Assembly: GCA_029990175.1 (NCBI GenBank)
Contig: JARKIP010000049.1
Location: forward strand, 8,968,001 to 9,032,000
DNA from: Petunia secreta
Taxonomy: Eukaryota > Streptophyta > Magnoliopsida > Solanales > Solanaceae
DNA length: 64,000 nucleotides
Direction of reading: 5' to 3'
Shown here: positions 20,148-34,145 of the stretch, in pieces
How the letters are laid out: each line of letters starts with the position of its first letter
Position numbering within the stretch: position 1 is the first letter of the stretch
The notes under the pieces: generated by a model
Database searches by the model: none
The model's input: only the letters and a program-made list of their open reading frames with translations
What the model was told of the DNA's origin: nothing
Program-made: the position numbers and the translations under genes

Positions 20148-20437
20148 TACGCGGGTTAGGTTAATGTGGGTCGGGTTGAGTAGAGTAAAGTTGGGTTGAG
20201 TTAAGTTAGTGTAACCACATAGGCTGACTAGGATTTAGTTCCCCACATGGACCAGTCATATTGTGCCAAATAGGATTAGTTTTGGCCCACCATACACAGT
20301 TGGCATGTCCGTTAGTTTTTGGGGGCATTTTTTTACAAAAAATTAACGGTAAAGGTATTTAGTTACAGGTGGACGAAGGGTAAAATTAATCAATTTCTAG
20401 TACGACAAGGGTATTTTTGGTCATTTTCCGTAAATGA
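20148..20437 (+). repeat. Dispersed repeat, copy 2
   Basis: Pair of 17043-17310; carries a short duplication of the GGGTTGAGT motif near its start. Confidence 0.6.
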
Positions 20438-20439
20438 AA

Positions 20440-22750
20440 TTGCTGCTAGAATCTTAAAAAGGAAAAGAAGGAAATAAGTTTAAATTTGAAGAATTATATA
20501 GGTTAAAGATTAAAATACTAGCTAGAAAAACGAAAGAAAGAAAAGAACTTACTGTGAAAACAAATTGGAAGAATATTTCTTTCATTTTTACCTTTTCTAA
20601 TTAATATGTTTTACTTTAACAACACATGCAATGCACGAGCACAAACTATTGATGTTAATGATTTATACAAGATAGTAATATGTTAAATTCATTATCTTGA
20701 CATATAACTTCATTAATGATTCAAGCTAAGACTATATATAAAGCTTCTCAAGGTCCTGCTTCAGCCAACCCTCGTTATCTACCATTGAATTGAAGAATAT
20801 AAGGAGTGATCAAGAAAGTTCAAGCATGAAAAATCTGGATGGAAGGCAAAAAAGGCTGGGAGCACCATGATCTTGCCCAAAACTCATCTCAAAAGGATAA
20901 GCGGTCGATTGCAAATATAGTCCGGTTAAGTCCAGTATCGAATCCCACCGAGAGCTTAACGTTAATTCGTAAGTAGTAAAGTTTGTGATTTTTAAATTAA
21001 TGAATAACTGAAAGCTAAGAACTAATCTAAAGCAAGTAAATAAAGATGAGGGTTGTGTTCAATGAGTAAAAGACTAGCTAGGATCATAGTTTTCCCAATT
21101 ATCAGGACGGACTACTGACATGTTCCTACAATCTCGTCATTCTTTTCTCTATTGATCGTGAGTTCTATAGTTACTGTAAACATCTCTGGATCAAGAACGG
21201 CAATTTCTTAAGTTATTCTTCTGAACTAACCTAGGTGATTTGTTAACAGACTCAGAATGATCACGATAAAGCTTCATTGTTCCTACTCCTGCTTTTAAAC
21301 CGTTGCAATTATCTTCCGACCTCTTGCTCAGAAGTATCGTTGTTCAACAACCACCTAACCTTATGATCTCTTCCAAGCATCAAAAGGTGTAACCGCACAA
21401 TTAATTGAGGGCCCTTTAATCAGTCACAATAAATATGTAGTTGAACAAATAGAATCATTAAGACGACTCAATTATAGAAAACGTTATCACTAAATTCAAC
21501 CAGTAAGAAGTTTCTTCACAACCCTAGATAAAGTATTTAGTTATTCATGTTCATACTAAAAAAAACACAATAAGTATTGATAAACTTAAGATTCATAAGA
21601 GAAAAGTATTGAAGAACTTTTTGATTCGTCCTCTAATCCAACTTCAAAGACCTCCCAATCTAAAGCTTATTTCAACAATTTTGTTTCATGCCTTCCTAGG
21701 CCAAGAATGTGGTTGAAATAAAGATTGGGGACTTTTATATCACGTCCTTAAACCAAATGAGTAGACTGCCCTTCAGTATAAAAACACAAGAATTTTGCCC
21801 CTTTGCTATAGCTGTGTGAAGTACAACAATAGCACATAATTTCTGAAACTTCTCCAAAGTCTTGCGAGATGCACAGGACCCTTCATAATCCCTCAGAAGG
21901 GGTTTCTCACCTTTTATGCGATGGTTATGCGTTGTGAAATTAGCTCACTACTTCGGTAATATTTTTTTCCACCAAAAATTCATTCAAGCGGTGTGCTATG
22001 ACCATGTGGCACAGCTTAGATTCAATTTATCAGATTTGTCCTTTTTTACTTCATTTTTGCCTAAATCACCTCCCTTTTGCACCAATGGCCTCCTATACAT
22101 CAAAACACAACCAATTAGCTCAATCAACTACTTTTTCATCATCTAAAACAATAAGGATATACAAAATTAAGGGGTAAAATACATTAAAATCTATGCATTT
22201 TTGGCCTAACATCACCCTACACATATTCTTTCAATACTTCAGTGTTATTATTTAGCTTTCGATTCTCCCTTAAAAAAACATTAAACTTTTAGATTGAACG
22301 TTAGAACTTGTAGTTCCTGGCGGATCATCAACACTTTAGTTTAAAAGAGTCCACAAGTATTGCTGGCGGATCATCAACCTTATATCATTGAAGTTGGTAT
22401 CGATGTTCTTTTGGGATACCTAAAAAATGGTGGTAAACACTTGTGCTCAAATACTCACTACGTACTCAAATTATACTAAGTCCTAAAGCGAGAGAATATC
22501 TTGTATAAATAAAGGTCAACCTACTCTTAATTTTAACAACTAAGGTGCTAAATAGAGCTAGTATTCCATGACTACATTTGACCAAATAGAACAAATTGAA
22601 GCACATGAATGCAAGAACTCAGCCAACAGAAAGAGAAAATTTTAAATTAAAGCTAAAGATCTTACCGCATCTGACTGGAAAGATGCAAACACTAAGTTAG
22701 AGGCTATGCAGAATGACACGTGAGTCTCTGTTTTAACATAAAAGAAGGAT
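20440..22750. other. Intergenic with unclassified repeats
   Basis: No gene recognised. CTGGCGGATCATCAAC occurs twice near 22318 and 22366. The 20890-21600 stretch has the look of a decayed retroelement but no coding domain was identified. Confidence 0.3.
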
Positions 22751-22756
22751 ACGTGA

Positions 22757-23482
22757 GCTAAGGGGATCTCCAACCCTCAACCCCATTTTCTTCCCCAAAA
22801 TGAAGAAATTTCTAAAATAGGGTAAACTTATTCGAACCATTCCCCAATTTTTTACTCCAAAAAAGAATATTCATTTTTATATTCTTCTCTCTCTTCTATA
22901 TTATATTATTATCTTTATCTTAATTTATTTTCTTATTTCTATTAAACAAATTTTATCTTTTATTTTCTTTTTTACATATTCATCACATATAATTGATATT
23001 CAATATAAAATTATTTTACACCATAAAATTTTAAATATTATAGTTAGTAAAATCTAATATTTTATGTCGCACATTTCAATTTTAGCAACATTTATTATTT
23101 TATATTTGCATCATTCATTTTTTAAGTTGATTATATATTTTTCGTACAATTATAACTTATTTAAAATTTTACATAAAAATAAAAAATACACAAAAATTAA
23201 TTTATCAAAATTACACGCCTAAGTTAAGATATAAAATAAATATTACAAAACTATTACATAAACATAATTAAGTGTATATAAAGGGATAAATTAAAAGAGA
23301 TAAATAATAAAAATAATAATAAAATAATAGAGAATAGTTATGGAGATGATGAATAGTATCACTCCAAATTTGGAGTGACACTATTCATACCCCATTTTGG
23401 AGTAAAAAATGCAGCACCATTAGAGTGAATTTTCTCCAAAAATCCAACCCCCTTGGGTTAGCGTTGGAGACGCTCTAAGGCA
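22757..23482. mobile_element. MITE-like element
   Basis: The left end has ATCTCCAACCCTCAACCCC; the right end is the inverse of GAGCGTCTCCAACGCTAACC. The interior is very AT-rich with repeated CTCCAAA blocks. Superfamily not settled. Confidence 0.45.
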
Positions 23483-23489
23483 GCAATAA

Positions 23490-25780
23490 GTAGTACACTT
23501 GTTTATGAGTGGAAGCCAGTTGTTTTATATAATATATGAAAGGGCTATGCTAACCTTGATCTTACTGTCAACTTGCCTTGAAGTACAAACGTTTGAAGCT
23601 ATATTCTGATGTATTTAAAGCTAGATTTTTTATATTTACTGTTTTACCCTTCGTCGTACACCAAACTCACATTTTTTCAATGCAATCTATCATAGGCATA
23701 AAAATTGTTCCTTCTTGTGGCATTTGATGATGGGATTTTGCCTTTTTGGTTGTTACTTTAGTTGAATTCCAACTGCCCGTTTATCATCATTGTTATCATT
23801 TCTTTGACGACAGTTTGTTGATTTTTCTTGAGGGTTACTAAATATGTGAATTACAATTGCACTATTCTTCTACTACACTATTTCGATTATTTATGTGGAT
23901 GTTATCGTCTTTGTATTTGAAACGTTATCCATATTCTTGAATAGTACAGTATTTAGTTTTACGCAACAAAAGAAACTGCTTCAATGGGCAAATAGAAAGA
24001 ATAGGCAGTAGCTTATATTGGTACAGCGGGGAAATGCTGTCATTTAGCATTTGCCAATTGTGCTCATGCATTCATAGTTCAATTCGATACTTCGGATGTG
24101 AGATATCAGATTTCTATGCAAGAGTTCATTTATTTACATTTGGTTTTCATAAATTGATGAATGTACCAACTGAAATCGGAAAGTAACTTCAAAGACTTAG
24201 AAGATGAATTGATTAATTCTTACTTCATACACAAAAAGGTATTGCTGAAATGTAGAATAAGCAGCATATTTGTGTCGTGTTCAATGTTGTCAAGCATGCT
24301 GAAGTTGTTGAAGAATGTTGAGTTTGCAGATCGCTGAAAGAGAGGATACATGGTTGCAAACGCTGAAGAATCATGGCCAAAGACTGGGCCAGGAACATGA
24401 TTCAAACATGGAATGTTCCAAATATTTGGTAGAAGTTGCGCTCAGTTTCACTAGCTACTATTGTTTTAAGGAAAATGCAAGTTGATCTTCTTTTGATACA
24501 AGTAAATTGAAGTTTTACCTTACATTCTCAAATCTTTCTCTGCTATTACTTCTTTTTTTTTTTTTTTTAATAATTGATTTTTGCCATCTTATGATCCAAA
24601 GAGAAATGGATAATTGAAGTATTGCTTTTCTTTTGTATGAATTTATGATTTCACAACAGGTACACTAATATGTGGAGAGTCTTCATCAAAAAATTATAGG
24701 AGGAATTATTGTTTTTTGGCCTATGTTACATGAACTCAGATAATAGTATCAAATACGTGTATGGTTGATTTGTTAGGCATTTAAATGTGGACAAAAGTAG
24801 GTGAACTGAATGCTGCATTGGTGGTGAGAATATATATTATATGGTGAACTCTACGTCTTACTCCTTTATTTTTAAAATTGTGCATAATTGAGCTATCCTC
24901 TCTTTAGCTTTCTTCTGTACAGAGTTTCTAATTTTCTATGATTGTGGCAATTAATCATGTTTGGAAAACTTGAGGAATATTATATAAGCTGACTACATTC
25001 GCATCAGATATCTTCACTAAGCCCTTTCATGTCATTTTTGATAGGATTGGATTAAACAAATTGAAGGTTCAACTTACATTTCATGAGGCTTGATCTTCTA
25101 AAGTGGTAGCTGGGTATAGCAACTGCCCTATGTACTTATTTCGAAATTATTTCTATTCATATTAAATTTAAATAAATTTCAGTCAGATTTGTGTTACATA
25201 TATTGTGCTACCGATAATATATATATGAAGTTGAAGACCATGCTAACATGGTTTTACAGGTAGTATTCCACACAACGAGATTGACCTCCCCTTTTTTATT
25301 AGTTTTTTGGAGTTTAAGCCAATATATGTTGATTTCCTTTCTATATTTTTAATAAATTGATACTTTATTAGGTTGCTGAACAGCTTTAGCTACTCAAGAT
25401 GTGCTCTGCTGGATTAAAGGTTTAAATCTGTCGAGTGCTCAACTACATCATTGATTGCCACATTATTGCATCAGATATATCAGTTCTTAGAAATGCAATA
25501 TACATACGTTTCCTGTATTTCTATGAGCTTGGAATGAGACTCATTTGGCCTCAATCGGGGTAAAGTGATAGTAGTTATATTGAACAGTAATTGGTTATAT
25601 GATGTTTTGCATATTACTAGGCCTTTTGTTTTGGATATTGTTTCGGCTTGAACATGTTTCTTTTACTGTAGACCTTAATTCCTACTGATTTCATAAATTT
25701 AGTTGAATGTCTTCTTTATGGATTTTCATGTTAGTTAAGCAATCTAATCCTAAGTCATTGTTGCAAGTTTTTACAATGTT
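23490..25780. other. AT-rich interval, probable Helitron body
   Basis: No ORF of note. The segment 23510-23660 resembles 29370-29530. It leads to the Helitron-like 3' end at 25815. Confidence 0.3.
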
Positions 25781-25781
25781 G

Positions 25782-25815
25782 GGCCCGTGTTGTGCGCGGG
25801 CCAATAATAATCTAG
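25782..25815 (+). mobile_element. Helitron-like 3' end
   Basis: Hairpin GGCCCGTG (25782-25789), loop TTGTG, CGCGGGCC (25795-25802), then nine bases and CTAG (25812-25815) followed by T: the layout of Helitron 3' termini. Confidence 0.55.
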
Positions 25816-28220
25816 TCTATATAATACTGTACTAGATAAAGTGCTCATGCACCCAGTGTCTAACATTAAAAATCACGTAAGTTTATTCAAAAATTCATAA
25901 TCATACATCATTGAATATTAATTCTTTAATTAACATGAATATAAACAAAATTCTCAATAGTACACATTTTGTCGAGATTGCCACATATATGCAAGGACAA
26001 GATAGTAATTAAATCAAGTCAAAGGAAAAAATACAGAAATGAAATCTTAATCTGATTGCCCAGTTAACTGCTGAGAGGTCTCAGTTATGAGATTTCATCA
26101 AAAATAGCTTCAACTTTCTCAATTGGAATCGAAGCAAATAATCCCATCTGCACAAATACACACACACATGAACAGAATATCCATATACCCATCTGAAGTG
26201 TGATACAAACTTTCGTACCTTGTTAACTGTGGTGATGAATGTTCCCAAAATTTCAACTTTGAGAGGTTGAACTTCCATCGATAGTTACCTGCAATTGTCC
26301 ATTCCATTTATCACCGTATCAACATCATTGCTTGAGATTCGAAAAAGTATCACTTGGACCCAAAAGTCTACTTATATTAGTAATAATTGACGATCCAATC
26401 ATGTACATAATAGATAAAACTTCTTACCATTCCTAACTTTTTCATTGAGCAACAAAGGAGATGATGACATCTTCCAATTTTCCATCTAATGCTAACTGAA
26501 GAAAGAACTTCAACTATTCAGCGCAGTGGATAGTGGTAAAAATCTAGGCGTGGTGTGCAATGTCCTAATTTCCATTTCTTACATAACTGAAAGCCTAGAG
26601 AAAAACTACCAATGAGGAATCTCCTGCGCACATATTTTTAAAACTCAGCAAAATGATGTTACTCTTTTCGGACCACACTTATCTAAATGTTCCCTCAAAT
26701 TTGAAAGCGAAAGAAAAAACACAAGTTTTAGGGGCATTACATGGAAACTATCATGTTTAAATGAACAGAGGAGTTCAACCACAACTCAGGAACAGATTTT
26801 TCTTAGAAGAAATTATTGAGCAATACTTTGAAGAACAACTTCCAAAGATACCTAGAACTCTATATTGAAGAACTCTTAATAGCTTCACCAGCATCCCTTC
26901 CTTGTAAGGAGGACTTGGCACCCAACTTTCAAGGAATCCCTTCAAGTAAAGGATTTAGAAAATTAAGCAACTCTGTGATAACTTACTCAGTAAACTTGAG
27001 ACAGAGAGAAGTAAAAAGAGTTGGTAAACAAAGTAGTCACTGTAATTCAAGCTACAAACACATTTGAATTTTCAAGAAACTGCACGCAAGTCAACTGAGA
27101 GTAGAAAAAAATAGGTTTTCACTCATTAAAACTCACTTAGTGAGATACCATATTTTAAGAGCTACCCTCCAAATACATTCATAATAGAAAATATGTGCAC
27201 TTCCTGGGATCCCATGAATGTTATAATTTTAATCAAAGCAGGTTATGTATCTCATACAGTTAATGATAGCCTAAAGTAACTTTATAATAACTTCGTATAG
27301 AGTATTCAAAACTGAAGCAACGGATAAACGAACACGAACACATTATATACTAAATCATTATTAACTTGTTCCTCAACCAAAATTTAACGGAAGATGTGCG
27401 ACACTATCAACTTCCCAATGCAACAATTTCCATTCTCTCTTCTTCTAAGCTGCCATCATACAACTCCAATTCAAATAAAATTCAATTTATCTATTCACTT
27501 ATGTCATATCTCATCTACAATATATCCTATTGGACATTTGTAACACAAATAATAAAACAAAAGGAGAGTATAATGCATGCTAGTGTAGTTTGATCTCTTT
27601 CTTACCTTAAGGCATTTGTTTTCCTAGCGTCTCATGAGGTTTCTTTGCTAAAGTCTAGATTTTGTAATCTTAATATTTAATTTAATCCTATAGTATAAAC
27701 ACTCATAGAGGGTATAAAATGAAATATAAAGCACAACCACTTAGCATTGTATCTAAAGTGTCTAACAATTAGAACAGAAAAAATGAATAAATTACCTCTT
27801 ATAGAGGAGCAGTATCTCTTCCAGTTTCAAAGTCCTATGAAATTGAGATGTCGCTAGTCGCTATCATTATATTCCAACTGTGAAAGAAAATTAAAGAAAC
27901 TTACCAACTTTCAGGAGCAAAATCATTATTGTAGTTGTGTTCAGTTTATTCTCGTAGTAATGGTAGCTAAACAATACAGGATAAAATGAGAAAAACATTA
28001 TTGATAAGGAAATGGCACAATACTATACAAACTATGAACTTGTATGATTCTTATAGAAGTCACATAACATTTTCACTATTAATTAGTGATATGAACACCA
28101 AAAAAATCACCAAATAGCTTTTAGGACCATCACCTAACAAATTGTCGAACTCAATTTCAAGCCCAAGGTCAAATCTTAAATTAGTTCTAAATAATGTGAC
28201 AGAAGGCATAAATTACTCTT
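25816..28220. other. Intergenic between Helitron-like ends
   Basis: Begins TCTATATAATACTG, Helitron 5'-like. No gene recognised. Confidence 0.3.
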
Positions 28221-28224
28221 AGGG

Positions 28225-28659
28225 GTCGTTTGGTTTGATGGACTAATTATACAGGGATTGTAATACAGGGACTAATAATACATGGATTAATATTACAGGG
28301 ATTAATAATACGGGGATTAAATTTATCCAGTGTTTGGTTCATTGGAGATAAAAGTTATATCATTTAATATATTTGATTTATTTTTAAACTAAAAAGTAAT
28401 GAATTTACAATTATATCCTTTGATGATTGACTTTTATTGGTTTCTAGGGAAATGGGAAGGATATTATTGTCATTTTGTTACTTTATCCATGTATAACTGA
28501 TACAGTTATGCCACCTTGGTGGAGGGACAAAATAATACACCAATTGGTGTATTATTTAATGTATGTATTAGTTATACCTCTTTCAAAATACCAACCAAAC
28601 AATGGATTAAATTTAATACATGGATTAATATACCCAATGCAACAAACCAAACGTCTCCT
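28225..28659. mobile_element. Tourist-like MITE (PIF/Harbinger)
   Basis: Terminal repeats GGGGTCGTTTGGTTTG and, inverted, GGAGACGTTTGGTTTG, flanked by TTA on each side, the usual PIF/Harbinger duplication. The interior has many TACAGGGATTAATA-like blocks. Confidence 0.6.
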
Positions 28660-29566
28660 TAAGTTCTAACTTGTAAGGTCTAACTTATGTTGACTTGGAA
28701 CAACCATGAGACAGGGGATTGGCGAAATTATTAAAGTTTTCAGCTTTAGAGAGTTCTTTCAAACTGACAAAACAGAAAGCAGTAGAAAGGCATAAAATTT
28801 CCACTTAATTTACAAAAAATAGTGGAATTTATTTTTAGGAATACCTACCTGATTTGAGTTGTTTAAGGCATATTATCAAACACCTCCACTACATCAAAGC
28901 TCATGTCTCTTGCTCGAGTCTTCTTGTTTAGATGCAAAATTCATTGTGTACACACCTAATCAGAAAATTTTCAAACATGCATGTGCAAATCAGATGCACG
29001 CAATCCAAGAAACCATCCTTATTAAAAATAAGAGACGACACCAAATACTCATTGCAACAAAGGAGTTCAACAAATAAAGAAATGATGACAAAAAATACAT
29101 CAAAACTCATCAATATAGCAGCACCAAAAATAAAGGTGGAAAAAAAATGATTAGTGGTCTTGATGATCTTCAGAAGACCAAAAAATAAAAGATTAAAGTA
29201 AAGAGAAATCAGAAGATTAAACAAAAAACTGAAAAAAAAATTGGAAAGAGGAAGAAGAAGAAGAAGAAGAACTAACCAGGAAGAAACATGGGGGAAGCCG
29301 GATGAAACAAAAGCGTCGACAATAATTAAATCCACGTGGTGTAATTCATCTGAAAAAGAAATTAGTGTGATGGAAAAGTGGAAGCCAGCTGTCTTTTCTC
29401 TTAAAGGACTATGTTACCCTTATTCGTACAACCAATATAACTTGAAGTACAACTTTTAGACGATAGGTTCTTATGTATTTTAAAGATAGGAATTTTGTCT
29501 ATTTACTGTTTGTACCCTTCGTCGTCCCAAGGGCTCACATTTCTATATAAAAAAAAAATAAAAAAA
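28660..29566. other. Intergenic, GAA microsatellite
   Basis: No gene recognised. A short GAA run lies near 29250-29272; the ORFs over it are low complexity. Confidence 0.3.
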
Positions 29567-29600
29567 CTAGATGAGTGTTGGCCCGCGCACAACACGGGCC
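29567..29600 (-). mobile_element. Helitron-like 3' end, minus
   Basis: On the minus strand: hairpin GGCCCGTG, CGCGGGCC (29600-29580) and terminal CTAG (29570-29567). It is almost the same hairpin as at 25782-25802 in opposite orientation. Confidence 0.55.
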
Positions 29601-30221
29601 CAACAATTAAAATTTTAATATGGAGTAATTATGAATGTAAATTTTCAAGCTGCACTTTTACTGTATCAAATCAAAACAAGAGTCAATTTCACAGTTTGTG
29701 CATTGCAGCACTGAGTGTTTGTGACCTGCATTTATGGTATTGACTATTGAGTAATGAGTAAAACACTGCATAATGTATCTATCAGCTTTAGCTTCCCTCT
29801 CTCAGCAATATCGAAGATGTTCAGCAACAGCAAGAAGTCCACTGTAAAAATTAAGCAGAGATCAAAAAAACATATCACTTCTAACAAGTCTCTAAACGAA
29901 GCCTCCAAACTATTAGCATGCGTTCGAGTAATCTGTTCTTCTGTGACTCGAGTAACCTAAACTACTTACTACACTGGCTGGAGCTTTGATTTGTTTTTTC
30001 TTTCCTCAGAGGGTGTATGAACATCAACAATCATTTTTGAACCGTTGAGAGATCCTTCGAAATAAGCAAATACACTATGATAAAAATGTACTACAGTAGG
30101 TAAGTAATGATGCTAAAAATCGATCTAAATATCTAATAGAAATCAATGCCAAAGAAAGCTTTCAATGTGACACTTGAAATAAAATTTCTATGAGGTTACC
30201 AATAATTGCTGATTAGGTAGG

Positions 30222-31047
30222 CAGCGGCGTAGTTAGGTTGACCCGAGGGTGGTCAGCGAAAAACCTTCGCCGGAAAATTATATTGTGTGTATAAGTCAAA
30301 TAACGCATATATTTATAATGATGAACAACCTTAACACAAATGGAAGAACAGTCCAGCCGGCAATGGTTGTTAAGAGTAAAGTCAAGCTCGCTTGTTCGAA
30401 TCCATGCTTAAGAGGTTTTATATATTTTGCACCTCATTCTTGACTCTGATATAGTATGTCATTATTACTTATATAGAAAGACTAACGAAAACTTTTAAAA
30501 ATTAAGCTGGGGAGATACGAACTTGAATGGTTGAATGTTTGTGATTAATTGGGCGAACTTGAATGGTTGAATGTTTGTGATTAATTAGGCAACATGATCC
30601 CAGGGAGTGAAACTTTAACGCCGAGTAAATTTAGGAATTTAACAAATTAGTATTTTTAGAAAAGATATATTAAATGGGATCTTAAATTTTTTTGTAGTAT
30701 TTGTTAAAATTAAATCTTTACAAGTTGTCTTTAAGGTAAATTTTCCTATAACAATACTCTACCCAACTTTGCTAACAAAACAAAGCTATGCCAGAAAGCT
30801 CTGAAGCAAATTAAACATGGAAAAAAAAAATCTCTTTTTGAATTCTACTATTACCAATAGAATTTTTTGTGTTAAGTTCTTTATGTTAGTTTAATTTATA
30901 AAATAGTAATTTTATTATACATGTTTTGATAGTTTAACTAAATATTACCTAGCATGATAGAAGTTTTGGCGCTACCATTCTTAGAAAAAAATTATCAACA
31001 CCTTTGAAGTTTGAACAACCTTGGAGAAAATTCTGGCTACGCCACTG
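30222..31047. mobile_element. Non-autonomous hAT element
   Basis: Inverted ends CAGCGGCGTAGTTAG and CAGTGGCGTAGCCAG with perfect 8-bp duplications TAGGTAGG at 30214-30221 and 31048-31055, the hAT signature. 826 bp with no transposase frame. An internal tandem duplication (CGAACTTGAATGGTTGAATG) is at about 30515-30590. Confidence 0.75.
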
Positions 31048-31055
31048 TAGGTAGG

Positions 31056-32635
31056 TTTTTCTCTTCCTATGAGGGGTTTGATGGAAAGTTCATTAAATTG
31101 ATGTGTTTGCATTAAAATTTTGTGGTCTTTTAAGGAATACAACATATGAAAATCTTATATATTTAAGACATATACAATTTAAGTTATAAATATATATTAG
31201 TTTGCATTATTCCTGTATAAGCGCATTACAACTTATCACCTTATAGTAACATTTTCGTACAAGTGCAGCTGACAAAATTATACCCGGATGAACAATTCCA
31301 ATATGGCGAAGGATTTTTTATTAGAATGATGTATATTAAGAATGCATTATTTTCATAGTGCATATTACTACTTTTTACCTCCATACTATCTAACATTTTC
31401 TCACAAACAGCCAACCCGCTGGGCATTCATATATCTGGTAATTGCTTAAACTCATGAAACAATCCAAATAATTAGTTAAACTCATCAAAAAATAGCAATA
31501 ATACGACGAATAATCGTTGAACAAAATATTAATTGCTTAGGTTCAAGGTGGAGCCTCGTAACGCTAACAATTATCATAATGCTAATTTAAAAGATCAGAT
31601 ACTTAATGGACAATTTATTGATATTTGTTAAAAGCCCAATTAGAGAGATTTGAATTTTATCAGAATCTTCCTCATAAAAAAGATGATTTCCTCTTTCCGT
31701 CTTTCGAACGTGCCTCTTCTCTTTGATTTAGTTCATATCTTTTCCATTCTCTTCCTTCTTCCTCTTTTTTTCTTTATCTATTTACTGTTATATTCTACTG
31801 GAAAATGACTTTGTTGGACATGGAAAATGAAGTAAGGAAAAAGGTATATCAAAACGTGAAAAAATCCAACAATATGCATAGAAACGAAAATTCTATAACT
31901 CTGCATACCACGATTTTCATGAATAGAAACCAAAAAAAAAAAAAAAAAACCCAGAAATATGGTTTCACAAATCGTAAAAGCTGATTATGAAAAGATAGAA
32001 ATTTGAGTAATAATGAAACTGATCATGCCTGGTGACACATGAGAAGATGAATCGAAGGCATCCTTGAAACTTGAAAGCATGAAGAACTATGATCGATGAT
32101 GCTTCCAGAGAAACATTTTTAGTGATGAAAGCCCCATCCACGTGTTGATATGAGAGTAAAAATACTGATAATAGAAATAATGAAGTAAATTTACAGATAT
32201 ACCCCTGGTCGACCACTTTCACATTTCTATATAGTAGTAACTAGCGGCAGGAGCGCCGTTGCTGAGCACCGGCCCAATAACCTTCTATTTGTGTTCTCTT
32301 CTTATTTTATCCAAATTTCTTAGTACAATTTATTGACTAAATTTTTTATTTTTAATTATTAATTTAACAAAACATTTAATTTTTTGAAATTAGAAATAAT
32401 TTAATTTGGATTTCATACATTATTCTAAATAAGAAATGAGAAGCTTTTATAGTCATTATAACAATATTATGGAATATGTCCTTACCGGGGAAAGACTTAG
32501 TTAGGAAAGTATTGTATCAGATTACTTGGGTTCTTCATATGCAACCTGACGTCGTTTCTATGAACTTTCAAATGGTATTAACAATTATATAACATTGTTG
32601 GTCAAATTTACTGTATGAAAACAAGTATTCACGAG

Positions 32636-32685
<50 letters not shown>

Positions 32686-33340
32686 AGGAGAGAAGTTGTG
32701 GGACCCATATGCTTTTGACGTCAGATGTAAGGCCACTGCCTGTCAAATGTTTACGTGTGAGCTTAAGAGGGAGCCAGTTGGGCTTGCAATTGCTAAAAAG
32801 AATGAGGTTACTGTAGGAAAGTAGGGGCAATATTTTGTGAAGTACCAATTATATCCCTGTTTTCGGCAGATATTGCAGAGGATTCACATGCTATTGTCAA
32901 TAAAGGCTGATCCATTTCCATTAAAGCCAAAAATGTACGCCTCCCTGTGCAGCATGTATTGTATAGCCAAAGCACCATAAATTTTGAAATTCCACAAGTG
33001 CCCACAGCAGGACAACCATGAGCAGCTAAAGTCTTTCTTATATATAAGGGGGGGGGGGGGGAAATATAAATATAATAATAGTTTAGGGAAAGATATATAA
33101 AGAATGAAGAATCATATAAGAACTCACAATGTACTATAGTGGAAGTTTGCCTGATATAAGGAGAGAAACAAGAGTAGCCACTCGTGAAACTCAAATGATC
33201 AAGCACATTAGAGAGAGTGAGGACTGTTTGTGTTTGTATCGGCGTTAAAAGGTCATTGTTGCACAAGTTCTTTCGTTGGGTCTAAAAGCTAGGGTAAATT
33301 TTCAAAAAATTTCTTATATATAATGTGACGGTATTTGATT
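31056..33340. other. Intergenic, possible third Helitron-like end
   Basis: CTAG at 32241-32244 followed by a GC-rich palindromic stretch near 32245-32272 may be another minus-strand Helitron end. No gene recognised; the region contains a TTA repeat and a G run. Confidence 0.3.
32636..32684. repeat. TTA microsatellite
   Basis: About 16 uninterrupted TTA units. Confidence 0.9.
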
Positions 33341-33697
33341 GGCACGACACTGGAAAGAAAGATTTTTAAAATTTATAATTTAAAAAAGTTAATAATTTAT
33401 TGGTTAATCATCTCATCAAATATAAGTGAAAAATTTAAAATTAAATTGATTCTAAATATATAATTATGTTATTCTTGGTGAGACATGCTAAAAAGGAAAA
33501 ATTATATATAACATAAATTGGAAGGGATGCAGTAGTAGCAATTGAGATTTCTTTTTTATTTTTTTTTATTTTTTTTTATGTACTTAAGAAAGATGAATAA
33601 TAAAGATCAATGGAATACTTAGTAATCACCGAGTAAAGAATTGACTTTTATTAAAAATAGCACGAGTAGGTTGCATCTCCTTTCACTTGAAAAATGA

Positions 33698-33940
33698 TAC
33701 TCCATCCGTTTTATTTTATGTGGTATAGTTTGACTCGGCACAAAGTTTAAGAAATAAAGAAAGACTTATGAAACTTGTGGTGTAAAATAAAACAAAGATA
33801 TTTGTGTGGTTGTAAATCATTTCAGTAATGACAAAATTGTGATTTTAAAATTAAATTATTATTAAATTTAGAATGCTTCCATTTTTTTTTGGAACAGACG
33901 AATAAAAAAATGCTTCCATATAAATTAAAACGGAGGAGTA
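33698..33940. mobile_element. Stowaway-like MITE
   Basis: TACTCCATCCGTTTTATTTTA at the left and, inverted, TACTCCTCCGTTTTAATTTA at the right. Confidence 0.6.
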
Positions 33941-34145
33941 ACAATTTGAGCTTTTCTCCCCCAAAATACTACCACGACTACCATAGTTTAGGGTAAATTA
34001 TTTGACTTGATATAACATTTGAGTTTATGTAAATACTATTTACAGTAGTTCAATTTGTAGTAGTAGCCTGGTGAATTAAGTAACCAAAATATACATTTAA
34101 CGAAAAGTGCAAATTATACACTGGTTTTGTACAATCTAACTAAAA

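Noticed and set aside
28928..29335. 135-residue minus-strand ORF with Leu-rich hydrophobic stretches
   Set aside because: It lies over a GAA repeat and AT-rich sequence, which yields poly-Leu/Phe by composition; no recognisable domain or gene context.
32808..33266. 152-residue minus-strand ORF
   Set aside because: Spans a G run and low-complexity sequence, no motif recognised, no splice or promoter context.
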